Part shown: piece by piece, positions 41,310-51,578 of the stretch
How the letters are laid out: each line of letters starts with the position of its first letter
How positions within the stretch are numbered: the first letter of the stretch is position 1
Assembly (NCBI RefSeq): GCF_030386795.1
Contig: NZ_JANUQM010000006.1
Location: 436,601-500,600 of the forward strand
Length of the DNA: 64,000 nucleotides
Reading direction: 5' to 3'
DNA from: Streptomyces sp. S.PNR 29
Lineage (GTDB): Bacteria; Actinomycetota; Actinomycetes; Streptomycetales; Streptomycetaceae
Program-made: the position numbers and the translations under genes
The notes under the pieces: generated by a model
Databases searched by the model: none
Told to the model about the DNA's origin: nothing
What the model saw: the letters and a program-made list of their open reading frames with translations, nothing else

Positions 41310-41403
41310 ACCGTGTGCTCACCCGTATGCCGTAGACGTTCGTAACCAAGTCACCCCACCGGGCGTTCCCGGGCCGAAGCCCGTGCCGACCCATGGATGT
41401 GCC

Positions 41404-43608
41404 GTGCCCAGGTTCAGTGTCGTCGTCCCCGTGTACAAGGTTCAGGCCTACCTCCACGAGTGCCTGGAATCGGTGCTCTCCCAGTCCTGTCCCGACCTGG
41501 AGCTGATCGCGGTCGACGACTGCTCGCCGGACGCCTGCGGCGCGATCATCGAGGAGTTCGCGGCGCGTGACCCGCGCGTACGGCCCGTCCACCTGCCTGA
41601 GAACAGCGGCCTCGGCCCCGCCCGCAACGCCGGGATGGAACGGGCCACCGGCGACTACCTGATCTTCCTGGACAGCGACGACACCCTCACCCCCGGCGCG
41701 CTGCGGGCGATCGCCGACCGGCTGAAGGAGACCGGCGAGCCGGACGTCCTGGTCTACGACTACGCGCGCACCTACTGGACGGGGGAGGCCGTCCGCAACC
41801 AGGGCGCCGCCCGGCTCACCGAGCGGGGCCCGGCCCCGTTCCGCCTGAAGGACCGCCCGGGGCTGCTGCGCCTGCTGGCGGTCGCCTGGAACAAGGCCTA
41901 CCGGCGGGAGTTCCTCGTCCGCGAGGGCTTCGCCTTCCCGCCCGGCTACTACGAGGACACGCCGTGGACGTACCCGGTGCTGATGACGGCGGGGTCGATC
42001 GCCACCCTCGACCGGGTCTGCGTGCACTACCGGCAGCGCCGGCGGGGCAACATCCTCGGCACGGCCGGCGAGCGGCACTTCGACGTCTTCGACCAGTACG
42101 ACCGGGTCTTCGCGTACCTGGACGAGCGCCCCGAGCTGGCCCGGTGGCGGCCGATGCTGTTCCGCCGCATGGTCGACCACCTGGCGGCGGTGTTCGCCCG
42201 GGACGACCGGCTGCCGCGCGGCACGCACGCCGAGTTCCTGCGCCGGGCCCGCGCCCACTACCGCCGCTACCGCGTCCCCGGCACCCCCGCCACCCTCCGC
42301 GCCCGCCTGCGCCACACCCTGATCCGCCTCGGCCTGCACCGCACCTACCGGGCGCTGCGGCTGGCGACGGCCCTGCACCGCAGGACCGACACGTGCGCGA
42401 GGAAACTCGCGCGCGCCCTGCACCGCGCCGCCCTCCGGCTGCACTACAAGATCCAGCTCTGCCTCCCCCTGCACGCCGACCGTGCCGTCTTCTCCGCCTA
42501 CGACGGCCGCGGTCACGGCTGCAGCCCGGGCGCGCTGGAGGAGGCGTTCCGCACCGTCGCCCCGCACATCCGCACGGCATGGATCGCCCACCCCGAGCAC
42601 CACCACACGGTCCCCCCCGGTCCTCGCCGGGTGCGCCCCGGGACGGCCGCGTACTGGACGGCGCTGGCCCGCTCCAAGTACGTGATCAGCAACGTCGGCT
42701 TCGACCGCCGCCTGGTCAAGCGCCGCGGCCAGGTCCTCGTCCAGACCCAGCACGGCACCCCGCTCAAGCACATGGGCCTGGATCTGCAGGAGTACCCGGC
42801 GGCCGCCCGCGACACCGACTTCGCGGAGCTCCTGCGGGACGTCGACCGATGGGACTACGTCCTGTCCGCCAACCGCCACACCACCCTGACCTGGGAGCGC
42901 GCCTATCCGGGCACGTACACCACCCTGGAGTACGGCTGTCCCCGCAACGACGTCCTCCAGCGGGCCACGGCCGAGGACGTGACCCGGCTGCGCGAGTCCC
43001 TCGGCATCCCCGAGGGCACGGTCGCGATCCTGTACGCGCCCACCTACCGCGACTACCGCCGCACCCAGCGCCCCGGCCTCGACCTGGAGCAGGTCCTGCG
43101 CCGCCTCGGCCCCCGCTTCGCCGTGCTGGCCCGCGCCCACTTCCGGTGCGGCGGCCCGCTCGCCCGCACGTCGGGCCGGGTCATCGATGTCACCGACCAC
43201 CCGGGTGTCGAGCAGTTGTGCCTGGCCTCGGACGCCCTGGTCACCGACTACTCGTCGATCATGTTCGACTACGCCAACCTGGACCGGCCGATCGTGCTCC
43301 ACGCCGACGACTGGGAGGCGTACGAGGCGGCCCGCGGCACCTACTTCGACGTGCGGTCCTTCCCGCCGGGCGCGGTCGCGCGCAGCGAGGACGAGCTGAT
43401 CGACATCTTCGTCACCGGCCACTGGCACGGCGCACGCTCCGCCCAGCTGCGCAGGGCGTTCCGCGAGCGGTTCTGCCCGTACGACGACGGACACGCCGCC
43501 GAGCGGGTCGTACGCCATGTCGTCCTCGGGGAGGCCCACGCCCCGCCGGTCGTGCCGCTGGACGAACGGCACCCGGCGCCGTCGGCGGCCGCGGCGCTCT
43601 CCCTCTGA
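41404..43608 (+). CDS. two-domain GT2 glycosyltransferase / TagF-like glycerophosphotransferase, paralogue 1
   Basis: About 734 residues. The N-terminal GT-A domain has VVPVYKVQAYLHECLESVL, VDDCSPD (~38-43) and the metal-binding DSDD at 90-93. The C-terminal part (~365 on) is a CDP-glycerol:glycerophosphate transferase domain: QTQHGTPLKHMG with the catalytic His at ~450, YAPTYRDY, a second conserved His in ARAHF, and VTDYSSIMFDYANLDRPIVLHADDWE. Such proteins make wall phosphodiester polymers by adding sugars and polyol phosphates. I chose the GTG at 41404 because paralogues start (M/V)PRFSV; an in-frame GTG lies at 41383. First gene of a four-gene operon running to 49875. Confidence 0.88.
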   Translation: MPRFSVVVPVYKVQAYLHECLESVLSQSCPDLELIAVDDCSPDACGAIIEEFAARDPRVRPVHLPENSGLGPARNAGMERATGDYLIFLDSDDTLTPGALRAIADRLKETGEPDVLVYDYARTYWTGEAVRNQGAARLTERGPAPFRLKDRPGLLRLLAVAWNKAYRREFLVREGFAFPPGYYEDTPWTYPVLMTAGSIATLDRVCVHYRQRRRGNILGTAGERHFDVFDQYDRVFAYLDERPELARWRPMLFRRMVDHLAAVFARDDRLPRGTHAEFLRRARAHYRRYRVPGTPATLRARLRHTLIRLGLHRTYRALRLATALHRRTDTCARKLARALHRAALRLHYKIQLCLPLHADRAVFSAYDGRGHGCSPGALEEAFRTVAPHIRTAWIAHPEHHHTVPPGPRRVRPGTAAYWTALARSKYVISNVGFDRRLVKRRGQVLVQTQHGTPLKHMGLDLQEYPAAARDTDFAELLRDVDRWDYVLSANRHTTLTWERAYPGTYTTLEYGCPRNDVLQRATAEDVTRLRESLGIPEGTVAILYAPTYRDYRRTQRPGLDLEQVLRRLGPRFAVLARAHFRCGGPLARTSGRVIDVTDHPGVEQLCLASDALVTDYSSIMFDYANLDRPIVLHADDWEAYEAARGTYFDVRSFPPGAVARSEDELIDIFVTGHWHGARSAQLRRAFRERFCPYDDGHAAERVVRHVVLGEAHAPPVVPLDERHPAPSAAAALSL

Positions 43609-43641
43609 GCGCACCAGCACAAGACCCACGGAGAGAGCAGA

Positions 43642-45873
43642 ATGCCCCGCTTCAGCATCATCGTTCCCACGCACGACGTGCCAGGGCGCCTGTCCGACTG
43701 CCTGTCCTCTGTGCTCGGGGAGCCCTTCACGGACTTCGAACTGATCGCCGTCATCGACGAGTCCGAGGAGTTGTGCACCGCCATGGTGACCGACCACGCG
43801 CGCCGCGACTCCCGGGTGCGCATCGCGTCGTCACCACGGGACAGCGGCCTGCCGGGCGCCCGGAACGCGGGAATGGCCAGGGCGAACGGTGACTATCTGA
43901 TGTTCCTCGACGGCGACGACACCCTCGTGCCGGGCACGCTGAGCGCCGTGGACGCGTGCCTGGCGCGGAACGGCGATCCCGATCTGCTGCTCTTCGACCA
44001 CGAACGGGTTCACTGGTTCCACGGCAGCCAGGGGCCTGTGCTGCGGCGTCTGACGGAGAACGCCCCCTCACGGTCCTTCTCCGCGCACGATCACGCCGCG
44101 TTGCCCGACCCCCTGGTGCCGGCCTTCTCCGGCGCGTACCGCCGCGCATTCCTGCGGGACCACGGACTGACCTTCACGGCCGGCATGTTCACGGATGTTC
44201 CGTGGAGCGTCCTGACGGTCCTGCACGCCGACCGGATCGCACTGCTCGACCGGGTCTGCGTCCGCCACCTGCAGCGTCGCCAGGGTGCCAGGAACCGGGT
44301 CGCGGGCGTCCATCACCTGGACCTGCTGGACCAGTTCGACGTGACGATGCGGCGGACCGCGGCGCTCGGACTCCCCCACGAGCTGGTCTCACGGACGTTC
44401 CTGAGGCTGTCGCACGCCCTGCTGAAGACGGCATCGTCTCCGTGGCGGCTGCCGAGCGCCCGGGCCCGCAGACGCTTCTTCCGCCGCGCCTCCCGCCTCT
44501 ATCGTCTGCACCGGCCCGCCGGATTCCGTCCTCCGGGCGGCAGTCTGGGCCTCCAGCACAGGCTCCTGGCGCACGGGGCCTACACCGGGTTCTGTGTGCT
44601 GCGGGGGGCCAAGCGCCGCCTGTCGCACATCGCAGTCCGTGCGCGCGCGCTCGCCGGCCGGACGTACCGGCGGGTGAACCACCCGTATCGGCGCTACCTG
44701 AAGCGACCGATCGACGAGAACCTCGCCGTCTACTCGTCCTACTGGGGGCGCGGCTACACCTGCAACCCCGCTGCCATCCACGCCGCGGCACGCCGCCTGG
44801 CCCCGCACATCAGGTCCGTGTTCCTGGTGTCCGAGCCCGGCACCCCGCAGATGCCCGACGACGTGGAATGCGTCGTGATCGGCAGTCGGCGCTACTGGGA
44901 GGTGATGGCCACGGCCAAGTACACCTTCAACAACGTCAACTTCGAGATGTCCGTCAGGAAGCGCCCCGGCACCCTTCACGTGCAGACCCAGCACGGGACC
45001 CCGCTCAAACGGATGGGCATCGACCAGATCGCCTTCCCGGCCGCCGCGTCCGCCGCCGGAAGCTTCGGCAAGTTGCTGCAGCGGGTCGACCGCTGGGACT
45101 TCAACATCTCCTCGAACACGCACTCCACCGAAGTGTGGGAGCGCGCCTACCCGGGCACGTACGAGAGTCTCGACGTGGGGTATCCGCGCAACGACGCCTT
45201 CTACCGCTCCACGGCCCAGGACGTGGCGGCGATCCGGGCGCGGTTCGGCATCCCGGAGGACCGCGTCGCCGTCCTCTACGCCCCCACGCATCGCGACTAC
45301 CGCACCGGCTTCACCCCGCAACTCGACCTGGCCGCGTTGTGCGACTCGCTCGGCGACGAGTTCGTGGTGCTGTTGCGGGCGCACCACTTCCACGACGCGG
45401 AAGCCGCCTCGCTGGAAAAGACGCTGCGCGCCGGAAAGCTGATCAACCTGACGGAGCACCGCCTCCCCGAAGAGGTGTGTCTCGCCGCGGACGCCCTGAT
45501 CACGGACTACTCCTCGATCATGTTCGACTACGCCAACCTCGACCGTCCGATCGTCATCCACGCCGACGACTGGGAGATCTACAAGGAGACGCGGGGCGTC
45601 TACTTCGACCTGCCGGCGACACCACCGGGCCCGGTGACCCGTACCCAGGAGGACCTGGTGCGCGTCTTCCGCGACGGCTCGTACGCGGGCACCGAGTCGG
45701 CGGCGCTGCGCGCCCGCTTCCGCGAGCGCTTCTGCCAGTTCGACGACGGCCACGCCGCCGAACGCGTCGTACGCCGGGTCCTGCTCGGCGAACCACCTCA
45801 GGCGCTCCCGCCCGTGATCCCGCTCGCCGAGCGCACCCCGGCCCCCGCCGCAGCGCCCCTCGTAAGGAGCTGA
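43642..45873 (+). CDS. two-domain GT2 / TagF-like transferase, paralogue 2
   Basis: A 743-residue protein with a GGAGAGAGCAG-type ribosome site before the ATG. GT2 domain: IIVPTHDVPGRLSDCLSSVL, then AVIDESEE where the first Asp of the usual DD pair is Ile, and DGDD at ~93-96. TagF-like domain: QTQHGTPLKRMG with His451, YAPTHRDY, RAHHF, TDYSSIMFDYANLDRPIVIHADDW, ending with DDGHAAERVVRRVLLGE, a tail shared by all paralogues. Second gene of the operon, 33 bp after paralogue 1. Both active-site sets look usable. Its N-terminal half is the most divergent of the first three. Confidence 0.88.
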   Translation: MPRFSIIVPTHDVPGRLSDCLSSVLGEPFTDFELIAVIDESEELCTAMVTDHARRDSRVRIASSPRDSGLPGARNAGMARANGDYLMFLDGDDTLVPGTLSAVDACLARNGDPDLLLFDHERVHWFHGSQGPVLRRLTENAPSRSFSAHDHAALPDPLVPAFSGAYRRAFLRDHGLTFTAGMFTDVPWSVLTVLHADRIALLDRVCVRHLQRRQGARNRVAGVHHLDLLDQFDVTMRRTAALGLPHELVSRTFLRLSHALLKTASSPWRLPSARARRRFFRRASRLYRLHRPAGFRPPGGSLGLQHRLLAHGAYTGFCVLRGAKRRLSHIAVRARALAGRTYRRVNHPYRRYLKRPIDENLAVYSSYWGRGYTCNPAAIHAAARRLAPHIRSVFLVSEPGTPQMPDDVECVVIGSRRYWEVMATAKYTFNNVNFEMSVRKRPGTLHVQTQHGTPLKRMGIDQIAFPAAASAAGSFGKLLQRVDRWDFNISSNTHSTEVWERAYPGTYESLDVGYPRNDAFYRSTAQDVAAIRARFGIPEDRVAVLYAPTHRDYRTGFTPQLDLAALCDSLGDEFVVLLRAHHFHDAEAASLEKTLRAGKLINLTEHRLPEEVCLAADALITDYSSIMFDYANLDRPIVIHADDWEIYKETRGVYFDLPATPPGPVTRTQEDLVRVFRDGSYAGTESAALRARFRERFCQFDDGHAAERVVRRVLLGEPPQALPPVIPLAERTPAPAAAPLVRS

Positions 45874-45880
45874 CCCAGCC

Positions 45881-48118
45881 GTGCCCCGCTTCAGCGTCAT
45901 CGTCCCCGTCTTCAAGGTGCAGGGCTATCTGCGCGAGTGCCTCGACTCGGTCCTCACGCAGTCGTTCACGGACATCGAGGTCATCGCCGTCGACGACCGC
46001 TCTCCCGACAACAGCGGTGCCATCCTCGACGAGTACGCGGAGCGCGACGCGCGCGTGCGGGTCCTGCACCTGCCGGAGAACGTCGGGCTCGGCCGCGCCC
46101 GCAATGCCGGAGTCGGCCATGCCACCGGCGACTACCTGCTGTTCCTCGACAGCGACGACAGTTACACGCCGGGCGCCCTGGGGGCGATCGACGACCGGCT
46201 CCGGGCCACGGGCGACCCCGAGGTGCTCGTCTTCGACCACGTGCGCAGCCACTGGTGGGGCCGGGGCGGCCGAAGCATGACCGCCGATCTGCTGGCCTCG
46301 GCGGGCACGGACACCTTCGACATCCTGAGCAGCCCGCAGTATCTGCATCTGTTCCTCGTCGCCTGGAACAAGGCGTACCGCCGGGACTTCTTCACCGAAC
46401 ACGGCTTCGCGTACCAGCGGGGGCTCTACGAGGACGCGCCCGTGACGTACCAGGTTCTGGTCTCGGCCCGGCACATCGCCTGCCTGGACCGCGTATGCGT
46501 CGAATACCGCCAGCGCAGACAGGGCGCCATCACCAGGACCCCGGGACGCAGGCACTTCGACATCTTCACGCAGTACGCCGGGCTGTTCGCCTTCCTCGAC
46601 CAGCACCCGGAGCTGGACGAGGCCAGACCGCTCCTCTTCGAGCGGATGATCAACCACTTCCTGGTGACGATCTGGCGCTCCGAGCGGGTGCTGCCCGACG
46701 ACCGCGGTGCCTTCTACCGCAGGACGGTGGAGTTCTACCGCCGTTACAAGCCGGACGGTTTCGTCCCGCCGGACGACGCCTACCGCACCCAGTGGCGGCT
46801 GCTCCCGGCCAGCCCCTACCTCGTGTTCCGGGCCTGCGTCCTGGCGAAGGCTCTGCGGGACGCGTCGCTCCGCAAGAAGCGCGAGCTCCACAGGGCGACC
46901 GGCCAGAAGGTCAAGCAGGCCATCGCCGGGACGCAGCGCCGACGCCCGCTGGACCGGAACCTCGCCGTCTACTCGGCCTTCGGCCACCGCGGTGCACTCG
47001 GCGATCCGGCGGCCATCCACCAAGCGGCCGGCGTGCTGGCGCCCCACATCCGCTCGGTGTGGGTGGTGCGGCCGGAAGCCGTCCGGCAGCTGCCGGAGGG
47101 CATCGACCACGTCACGCCCGGCACGCCGCGCTACCACCAGGTGATGAGCCGCGCCACGTACTTCGTCAACAACGTCACCTGGGGTGCCGACGTGGTGAAA
47201 CGTCCGGGGCAGGTCCATGTCCACACCCATGTCGGCACCCCGCTCAAGCGCATGGGGGTGGACCTGCTCGATCGCCGGGCCGCGACCTACCACGTCAATG
47301 TGCGTGCCCAGTTGCGGCGCGCGGACCTCTGGGACTACAGCCTGGTCTCCAGCCCCCATGCCGAGCGCGTGTGGGACCGCGCCTATCCGTGCCGCTTCAC
47401 CTCGCTGCCGACCGGCGCGCCCCGCAACGACGTGCTGGTGCGCGGTGACGCACTGCGCGGGACGGCGGTGCGCGCCCGGTTGGGCATCCCCCGCGACCAC
47501 ACGGTGATCCTCTACGCGCCGACTCCCCGCGACCACCAGAAGTGGTACGTGCCGCGGCTCGACTTCGCGGCTCTGACGCGCCGCCTCGGCCCCGGCGTCA
47601 CCCTGCTCGTCCGGCTGCACTGGCACCAGGCGAACGCCGCCTTCAGGGACCTGGAACTGCGCGACCTGCAGCAGCGCGGCCTCCTGCTCGATGTCACCGA
47701 CGAACCCTCGGTGGAGGACCTGATGCTGGCCTCCGACGCCCTGGTGACCGACTACTCGTCCCTCATGTTCGACTACACCCACCTCGACCGTCCCATCGTC
47801 GTCCACGCCGACGACTGGAAGGTGTACGAGGCGGCCCGGGGCACCTACTTCGACCTGCTCGCCGAACCACCCGGGCACGTCACCACCAGCACCGCCCAAC
47901 TGATCCAGGTCTTCACGGACGGGTCCTGGCGGGACGAGCGCTCGGCGGCACTGCGCCGGGAATTCCGCGCACGGTACTGCACGTACGACGACGGCCACTC
48001 GGCAGCCCGTGTGGTCAGCCTGGTCATGCTCGGGCAGGAGTCGTTCCCGCCCAGCATTCCGGAGCAGCACGGCAGTCGCCTGGACGAGGTCTCGCTGCCC
48101 GGCAGGTACGAGCGATGA
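45881..48118 (+). CDS. two-domain GT2 / TagF-like transferase, paralogue 3, catalytic His replaced
   Basis: A 745-residue protein starting at GTG 7 bp after paralogue 2 (ribosome site AAGGAG). The GT2 domain is complete (VDDRSPD, DSDD at ~90-93). In the TagF-like domain the motif that reads QHGTPLK in the other three is HVGTPLK: Val451 stands where the family's catalytic His (His444 in S. epidermidis TagF) should be, with a His one residue earlier. The second His (VRLHWH) and the TDYSSLMFDYTHLDRPIVVHADDW motif are kept. The C-terminal domain may therefore be inactive, altered, or structural. The stop overlaps the next start (ATGA). Confidence 0.88.
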   Translation: MPRFSVIVPVFKVQGYLRECLDSVLTQSFTDIEVIAVDDRSPDNSGAILDEYAERDARVRVLHLPENVGLGRARNAGVGHATGDYLLFLDSDDSYTPGALGAIDDRLRATGDPEVLVFDHVRSHWWGRGGRSMTADLLASAGTDTFDILSSPQYLHLFLVAWNKAYRRDFFTEHGFAYQRGLYEDAPVTYQVLVSARHIACLDRVCVEYRQRRQGAITRTPGRRHFDIFTQYAGLFAFLDQHPELDEARPLLFERMINHFLVTIWRSERVLPDDRGAFYRRTVEFYRRYKPDGFVPPDDAYRTQWRLLPASPYLVFRACVLAKALRDASLRKKRELHRATGQKVKQAIAGTQRRRPLDRNLAVYSAFGHRGALGDPAAIHQAAGVLAPHIRSVWVVRPEAVRQLPEGIDHVTPGTPRYHQVMSRATYFVNNVTWGADVVKRPGQVHVHTHVGTPLKRMGVDLLDRRAATYHVNVRAQLRRADLWDYSLVSSPHAERVWDRAYPCRFTSLPTGAPRNDVLVRGDALRGTAVRARLGIPRDHTVILYAPTPRDHQKWYVPRLDFAALTRRLGPGVTLLVRLHWHQANAAFRDLELRDLQQRGLLLDVTDEPSVEDLMLASDALVTDYSSLMFDYTHLDRPIVVHADDWKVYEAARGTYFDLLAEPPGHVTTSTAQLIQVFTDGSWRDERSAALRREFRARYCTYDDGHSAARVVSLVMLGQESFPPSIPEQHGSRLDEVSLPGRYER

Positions 48119-49875
48119 CCGGGGTCGGCCAGAGGGGCGCGGCGCGACTGCCCGATCAGAGCGGTCCCGGTCGCGCGGTGCCGCGCTCCGCCCCGGACCG
48201 TGGCTCCACCACGGGCTCACGCCCGTGGGCCGACGGCCTCGCGATGACGGCGGGCACCGCCCTCATCGGGTGGCAGGGGGCGCGGCTCGGAGCCTGGGTG
48301 GTGGACGACGCGGCCATCACGTTCGCCTACGCGCGCAGCGTCGACGAAGGCCTCGGGTTCGTCCAGCAGGCCGGGTCGCCCGCGGTGGAGGGCTACTCCA
48401 ACCCCACCTGGCTCGCCCTCCTCGTCGTCGGCCGCGCACTGGGGCTTTTCGATCACCGTGCCGTCCTCGGCGTTCCCGACCTGGTGCTCTATCCCAAGAT
48501 GCTCGGCCTGGCGTGCGCGTTCGGCATCCTGCTGGCCGTGGCCTGCACGGCCCGGCGGATCGTTCGCCTGTCGTGGGCGGTGACCGGTCTCGCCGGGGTG
48601 CTGCTGGCAAGCAATCTCTCGTTCGTGGCATGGATGTTCGCGGGTCTGGAGAATCCGCTGTACGCCCTGCTGTCCACCGTCCTCGCCTCCGTTCTGGCCT
48701 GCGCGGCCGCGAGGGGCACGCTCCTCGGCCGGCTCCCGGTCGTGGGCTCGGGTCTGCTGGCACTGGCCGCGGCGCTCACCCGACCGGACGGCGCGGTGCT
48801 CGCCGCCGCCTGTCCACTGCTCCTCGCGGTGACCTGGCGGGGCGCGGACCTCGGGCGGCGGCTGCGGGCGGCCGGGCTGAGTGTCGCCGTCTTCCTCCTG
48901 CCGTACGGTCTCTTCCTGGCCTGGCGCCACAGCGTGTTCGGCAGGCTGGTGCCCAACACGGCTGTGGCGAAGGCGCAGGGGGTTCCGTCGGCCGGGGAGT
49001 TCGCCACCACCACGGGAGAACTGCTCACGTACGCGGGCTGGCCCGCCGTACTCGCGGCCACCGCCCTGTTCGCCGTGGCCCTCACCCGGGGCGGGGCCCT
49101 GCAGAGGTCGCTTCCCGCCGTGCTGGTTCCCCTCGGTCTGACGCTGTGTGCGTTCGGTGCTCTCAAACGGGACTGGATGGGCCTGTACCGCTTCGCGACT
49201 CCGGTGTGGGCTCTGGGCATCATGGCGATGAGCCTGACCCTCGTCGCGGTCGCCGAGCGGCTGCGCGGACACCGGCGCGCGGTCCTGGGCCTGACCGTGG
49301 GCTGCGCGTTGATCTTGTCCGGGGCCGGCCAACGCGAGCCCGAAGCGGAGTTCCGCGCCAAGCCCACGCTTCCGATGTGCCTGATCGTCCAGCGCGACGG
49401 TGTCATCTTCAACGAGTACGCGGACCGGCTCGACCTGGCACACGGCTCGGTCCTGCTGCCCAGCCTCGGCGGAACCCTGCTCACCAGCGACCTCAAGGTG
49501 TACGACCTGGCCGGCCTGACGGAGCCCCGTATCGCCGACGCGCTCGCCGCCGACGACATCCCGGGGCTGCAGCGGTACGTGTTCGACGAACTGCGTCCCA
49601 CCTTCGTCCACGCGGTCGCCGTCTGGGCCCGCAAGACCGGGATGCTCGCACCACGGCTGACCGCGGAGGGATACGTGCCCCTGTACCGCACCTCCGAAGG
49701 GGGCGGCGACTGGGTACGCGCCGATGCCGTGAAGCACCCCGAGCGCCTCAAGGAACTGCGGGCCTGGGCGGCCCGCGCGGTGCCCAGGGCCTACGAGCGG
49801 AAACTCACCGGCTGCAGCGGTCCCCTGCGTCCCGGGATGAGGGCGGCCGGCACAGCCGGCCCGCGGAACCCGTGA
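48115..49875 (+). CDS. polytopic membrane protein, GT-C glycosyltransferase-like
   Basis: A 586-residue membrane protein with about ten TM helices and a C-terminal soluble part. Just after the first helix is WVVDDAAITFAYARSVDEGLGF...VEGYSNPTWLALLV, the pattern of GT-C transferases, with an Asp pair that usually binds the lipid-phosphate sugar donor on the outer face, as in AftB-like arabinosyltransferases. The ATG overlaps the stop of paralogue 3, making it the fourth gene of the operon. It plausibly adds a sugar from a polyprenyl donor to the wall polymer. Donor and acceptor are not readable. Confidence 0.75.
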   Translation: MTGVGQRGAARLPDQSGPGRAVPRSAPDRGSTTGSRPWADGLAMTAGTALIGWQGARLGAWVVDDAAITFAYARSVDEGLGFVQQAGSPAVEGYSNPTWLALLVVGRALGLFDHRAVLGVPDLVLYPKMLGLACAFGILLAVACTARRIVRLSWAVTGLAGVLLASNLSFVAWMFAGLENPLYALLSTVLASVLACAAARGTLLGRLPVVGSGLLALAAALTRPDGAVLAAACPLLLAVTWRGADLGRRLRAAGLSVAVFLLPYGLFLAWRHSVFGRLVPNTAVAKAQGVPSAGEFATTTGELLTYAGWPAVLAATALFAVALTRGGALQRSLPAVLVPLGLTLCAFGALKRDWMGLYRFATPVWALGIMAMSLTLVAVAERLRGHRRAVLGLTVGCALILSGAGQREPEAEFRAKPTLPMCLIVQRDGVIFNEYADRLDLAHGSVLLPSLGGTLLTSDLKVYDLAGLTEPRIADALAADDIPGLQRYVFDELRPTFVHAVAVWARKTGMLAPRLTAEGYVPLYRTSEGGGDWVRADAVKHPERLKELRAWAARAVPRAYERKLTGCSGPLRPGMRAAGTAGPRNP

Positions 49876-49883
49876 CCCGCGAG

Positions 49884-49900
49884 GACCGGATTCCCCGGTC
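49884..49900. terminator. short hairpin between convergent genes
   Basis: GACCGG-attcc-CCGGTC, a 6-bp stem lying between the convergent stops at 49875 and 49899; weak candidate terminator for the operon 41404-49875. Confidence 0.4.
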
Positions 49901-51470
49901 AAGGAGCGTCCTGTGATCCACAGGCCGCGGGGAGCTGCGCCTTCCGGGTGTACCGGCGCAGCACCCCGCTGCGCAGACGCCTCTCTGCCACCGGCGTGAA
50001 GTCGCGTCGCAGCAGGGCGAGTTTGGCCTGCTCGGTGGTGTTCCGGGGTGACCAGCCGGGGCGTGCCGCATCCGTGTAGAACAGGACCCACACCTGACGC
50101 AAGCACGCCATCCGGGCCCCGAGGCGCCGCTTGTCGACGTCCTGCCCGAACAGGGTTCCGGAGCTGCGGCCGGTCGCCCGGAGCGACACGTCCCGGACCC
50201 CCCTGACGGACTCGGGATACACCTCCGCGAGACGGCGCCCGACCATGGGCACGTACAGCAACGCGTCCCCCGGTCTCAGTTCATGGGCCATCACGCGGGC
50301 GACCGCCGCGAAGTCGTCCCTCCGGGCCAGGGGAGTGCGCTGTTCCTCGTGGAGGGGGAGCTGCACACAGAAGCTCGCGACGATCAGGCAGGCACCGGCC
50401 AGGGCCGGGACCCGGCCGTCCCGCCACCTGCCGACGCGCATCCTGCCGAGCACGGTGTCGACGCCGGCGGCGGTGAGCAGCGGCACTCCGGCGAACGCGA
50501 AGAACACATAGCGCGGCAGGTACAGCGGGTGCGCCTGCGACACGGCGAACAGCACCACGGTGGGCACCACGGCGAGCGGCAGTGCGACGGCGACCAGGCC
50601 GCAGGTGCCCGGTCCCCGACGGGCCGGCGGGCGCACCACGGCGAGTCCGATGAGCAGGAGCGTCAGAACGGACAACGGCCCGTGGCGGCCGGTGGCCGTA
50701 CGCAGCAACCACTCGGCTTCGGCAAGGCCGGGCCGTCGCAGCCAGGCGACCTGCGCACTCTGCGCCGCCGCCACCGCCACGAGCGGCAGGACGAGCAGCA
50801 CGGCAGCACCCGCCGCGCCGGCCCACCCCCGCCACACGGCCCGGCCGACCCGTGCGGCGGACAGCGTCACCGCATGCGCGAGCAGCAGCAGTACCGCCAG
50901 CTCGTGCAGCCAGGCCGCGCCGGTCACCAGCGCGCCGTACGCCGCCCAGGCTCCCGCGGACGGGCGTTCCACCGCTCGGACCAACGCCAGTGTCGCGGCG
51001 GTGGCGGCGGCCGCGACGAGTGCGTAGGAGCGGCCTTCCTGCGCGTAGTACGCCGCGAAGGGGGAAACCCCGTACAGCGACCCGGCCAGCAATCCGACCC
51101 GCGGCCCGGCGAGACAGCCGCCCAGCAGGGCGACCAGGCACGCCGTGACGGTGGCGGCCAGCACAGACGGCAGACGCAGCGCGAACTCACCCGCGTCCAC
51201 GGCGAGGACGAAGTGCATCAGCAGGTAGTAGAGGCCGTGCACCGCGTCGACGGTGTGCACAAGGCGCCAGATCTCCGGCAGTGTGCGGGTGGCCACCTGC
51301 AAGGTGGCCGCCTCGTCACGCCATACGCTGCCCCGCTCAAGTCCCCACAGGCCGAGCGTCAGCATGACGGCACCCGGCACCAGAACCACCGCAGTCCGGG
51401 AACGGGCGACACAGAGGTACCAACGCATGAATTGATCTTGTAAGACCGCAGGGCCCTCCTCCACAGGCAC
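49899..51470 (-). CDS. ArnT/PMT-like (GT39-type) membrane glycosyltransferase
   Basis: A 523-residue polytopic protein. The first outside loop reads GLERGSVWRDEAATLQVATRTLPEIW, with the DE pair (Asp at ~52) typical of GT-C family 39/83 enzymes, and helix 3 region has AYYAQEGRSYAL, a conserved loop of this group. About ten TM helices are followed by a soluble C-terminal domain (~390 on). It likely transfers sugar from a lipid-phosphate donor on the outer face of the membrane. It is convergent with the polymer operon and divergent from the next membrane gene. The start may instead be the ATG at 51428 (MRWYLCVARS); neither has a strong ribosome site. Confidence 0.78.
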   Translation of the reverse strand: MPVEEGPAVLQDQFMRWYLCVARSRTAVVLVPGAVMLTLGLWGLERGSVWRDEAATLQVATRTLPEIWRLVHTVDAVHGLYYLLMHFVLAVDAGEFALRLPSVLAATVTACLVALLGGCLAGPRVGLLAGSLYGVSPFAAYYAQEGRSYALVAAAATAATLALVRAVERPSAGAWAAYGALVTGAAWLHELAVLLLLAHAVTLSAARVGRAVWRGWAGAAGAAVLLVLPLVAVAAAQSAQVAWLRRPGLAEAEWLLRTATGRHGPLSVLTLLLIGLAVVRPPARRGPGTCGLVAVALPLAVVPTVVLFAVSQAHPLYLPRYVFFAFAGVPLLTAAGVDTVLGRMRVGRWRDGRVPALAGACLIVASFCVQLPLHEEQRTPLARRDDFAAVARVMAHELRPGDALLYVPMVGRRLAEVYPESVRGVRDVSLRATGRSSGTLFGQDVDKRRLGARMACLRQVWVLFYTDAARPGWSPRNTTEQAKLALLRRDFTPVAERRLRSGVLRRYTRKAQLPAACGSQDAP

Positions 51471-51578
51471 GTCGAGAGCACGCAGGGCATCACTCGATGA
51501 GGTGAGCCGAGGTCATTCCGTTGACCACAGCGGGAAGATAGGGCAAATGCCCCAGCCACCCTCTCAACCGACAGCCCG

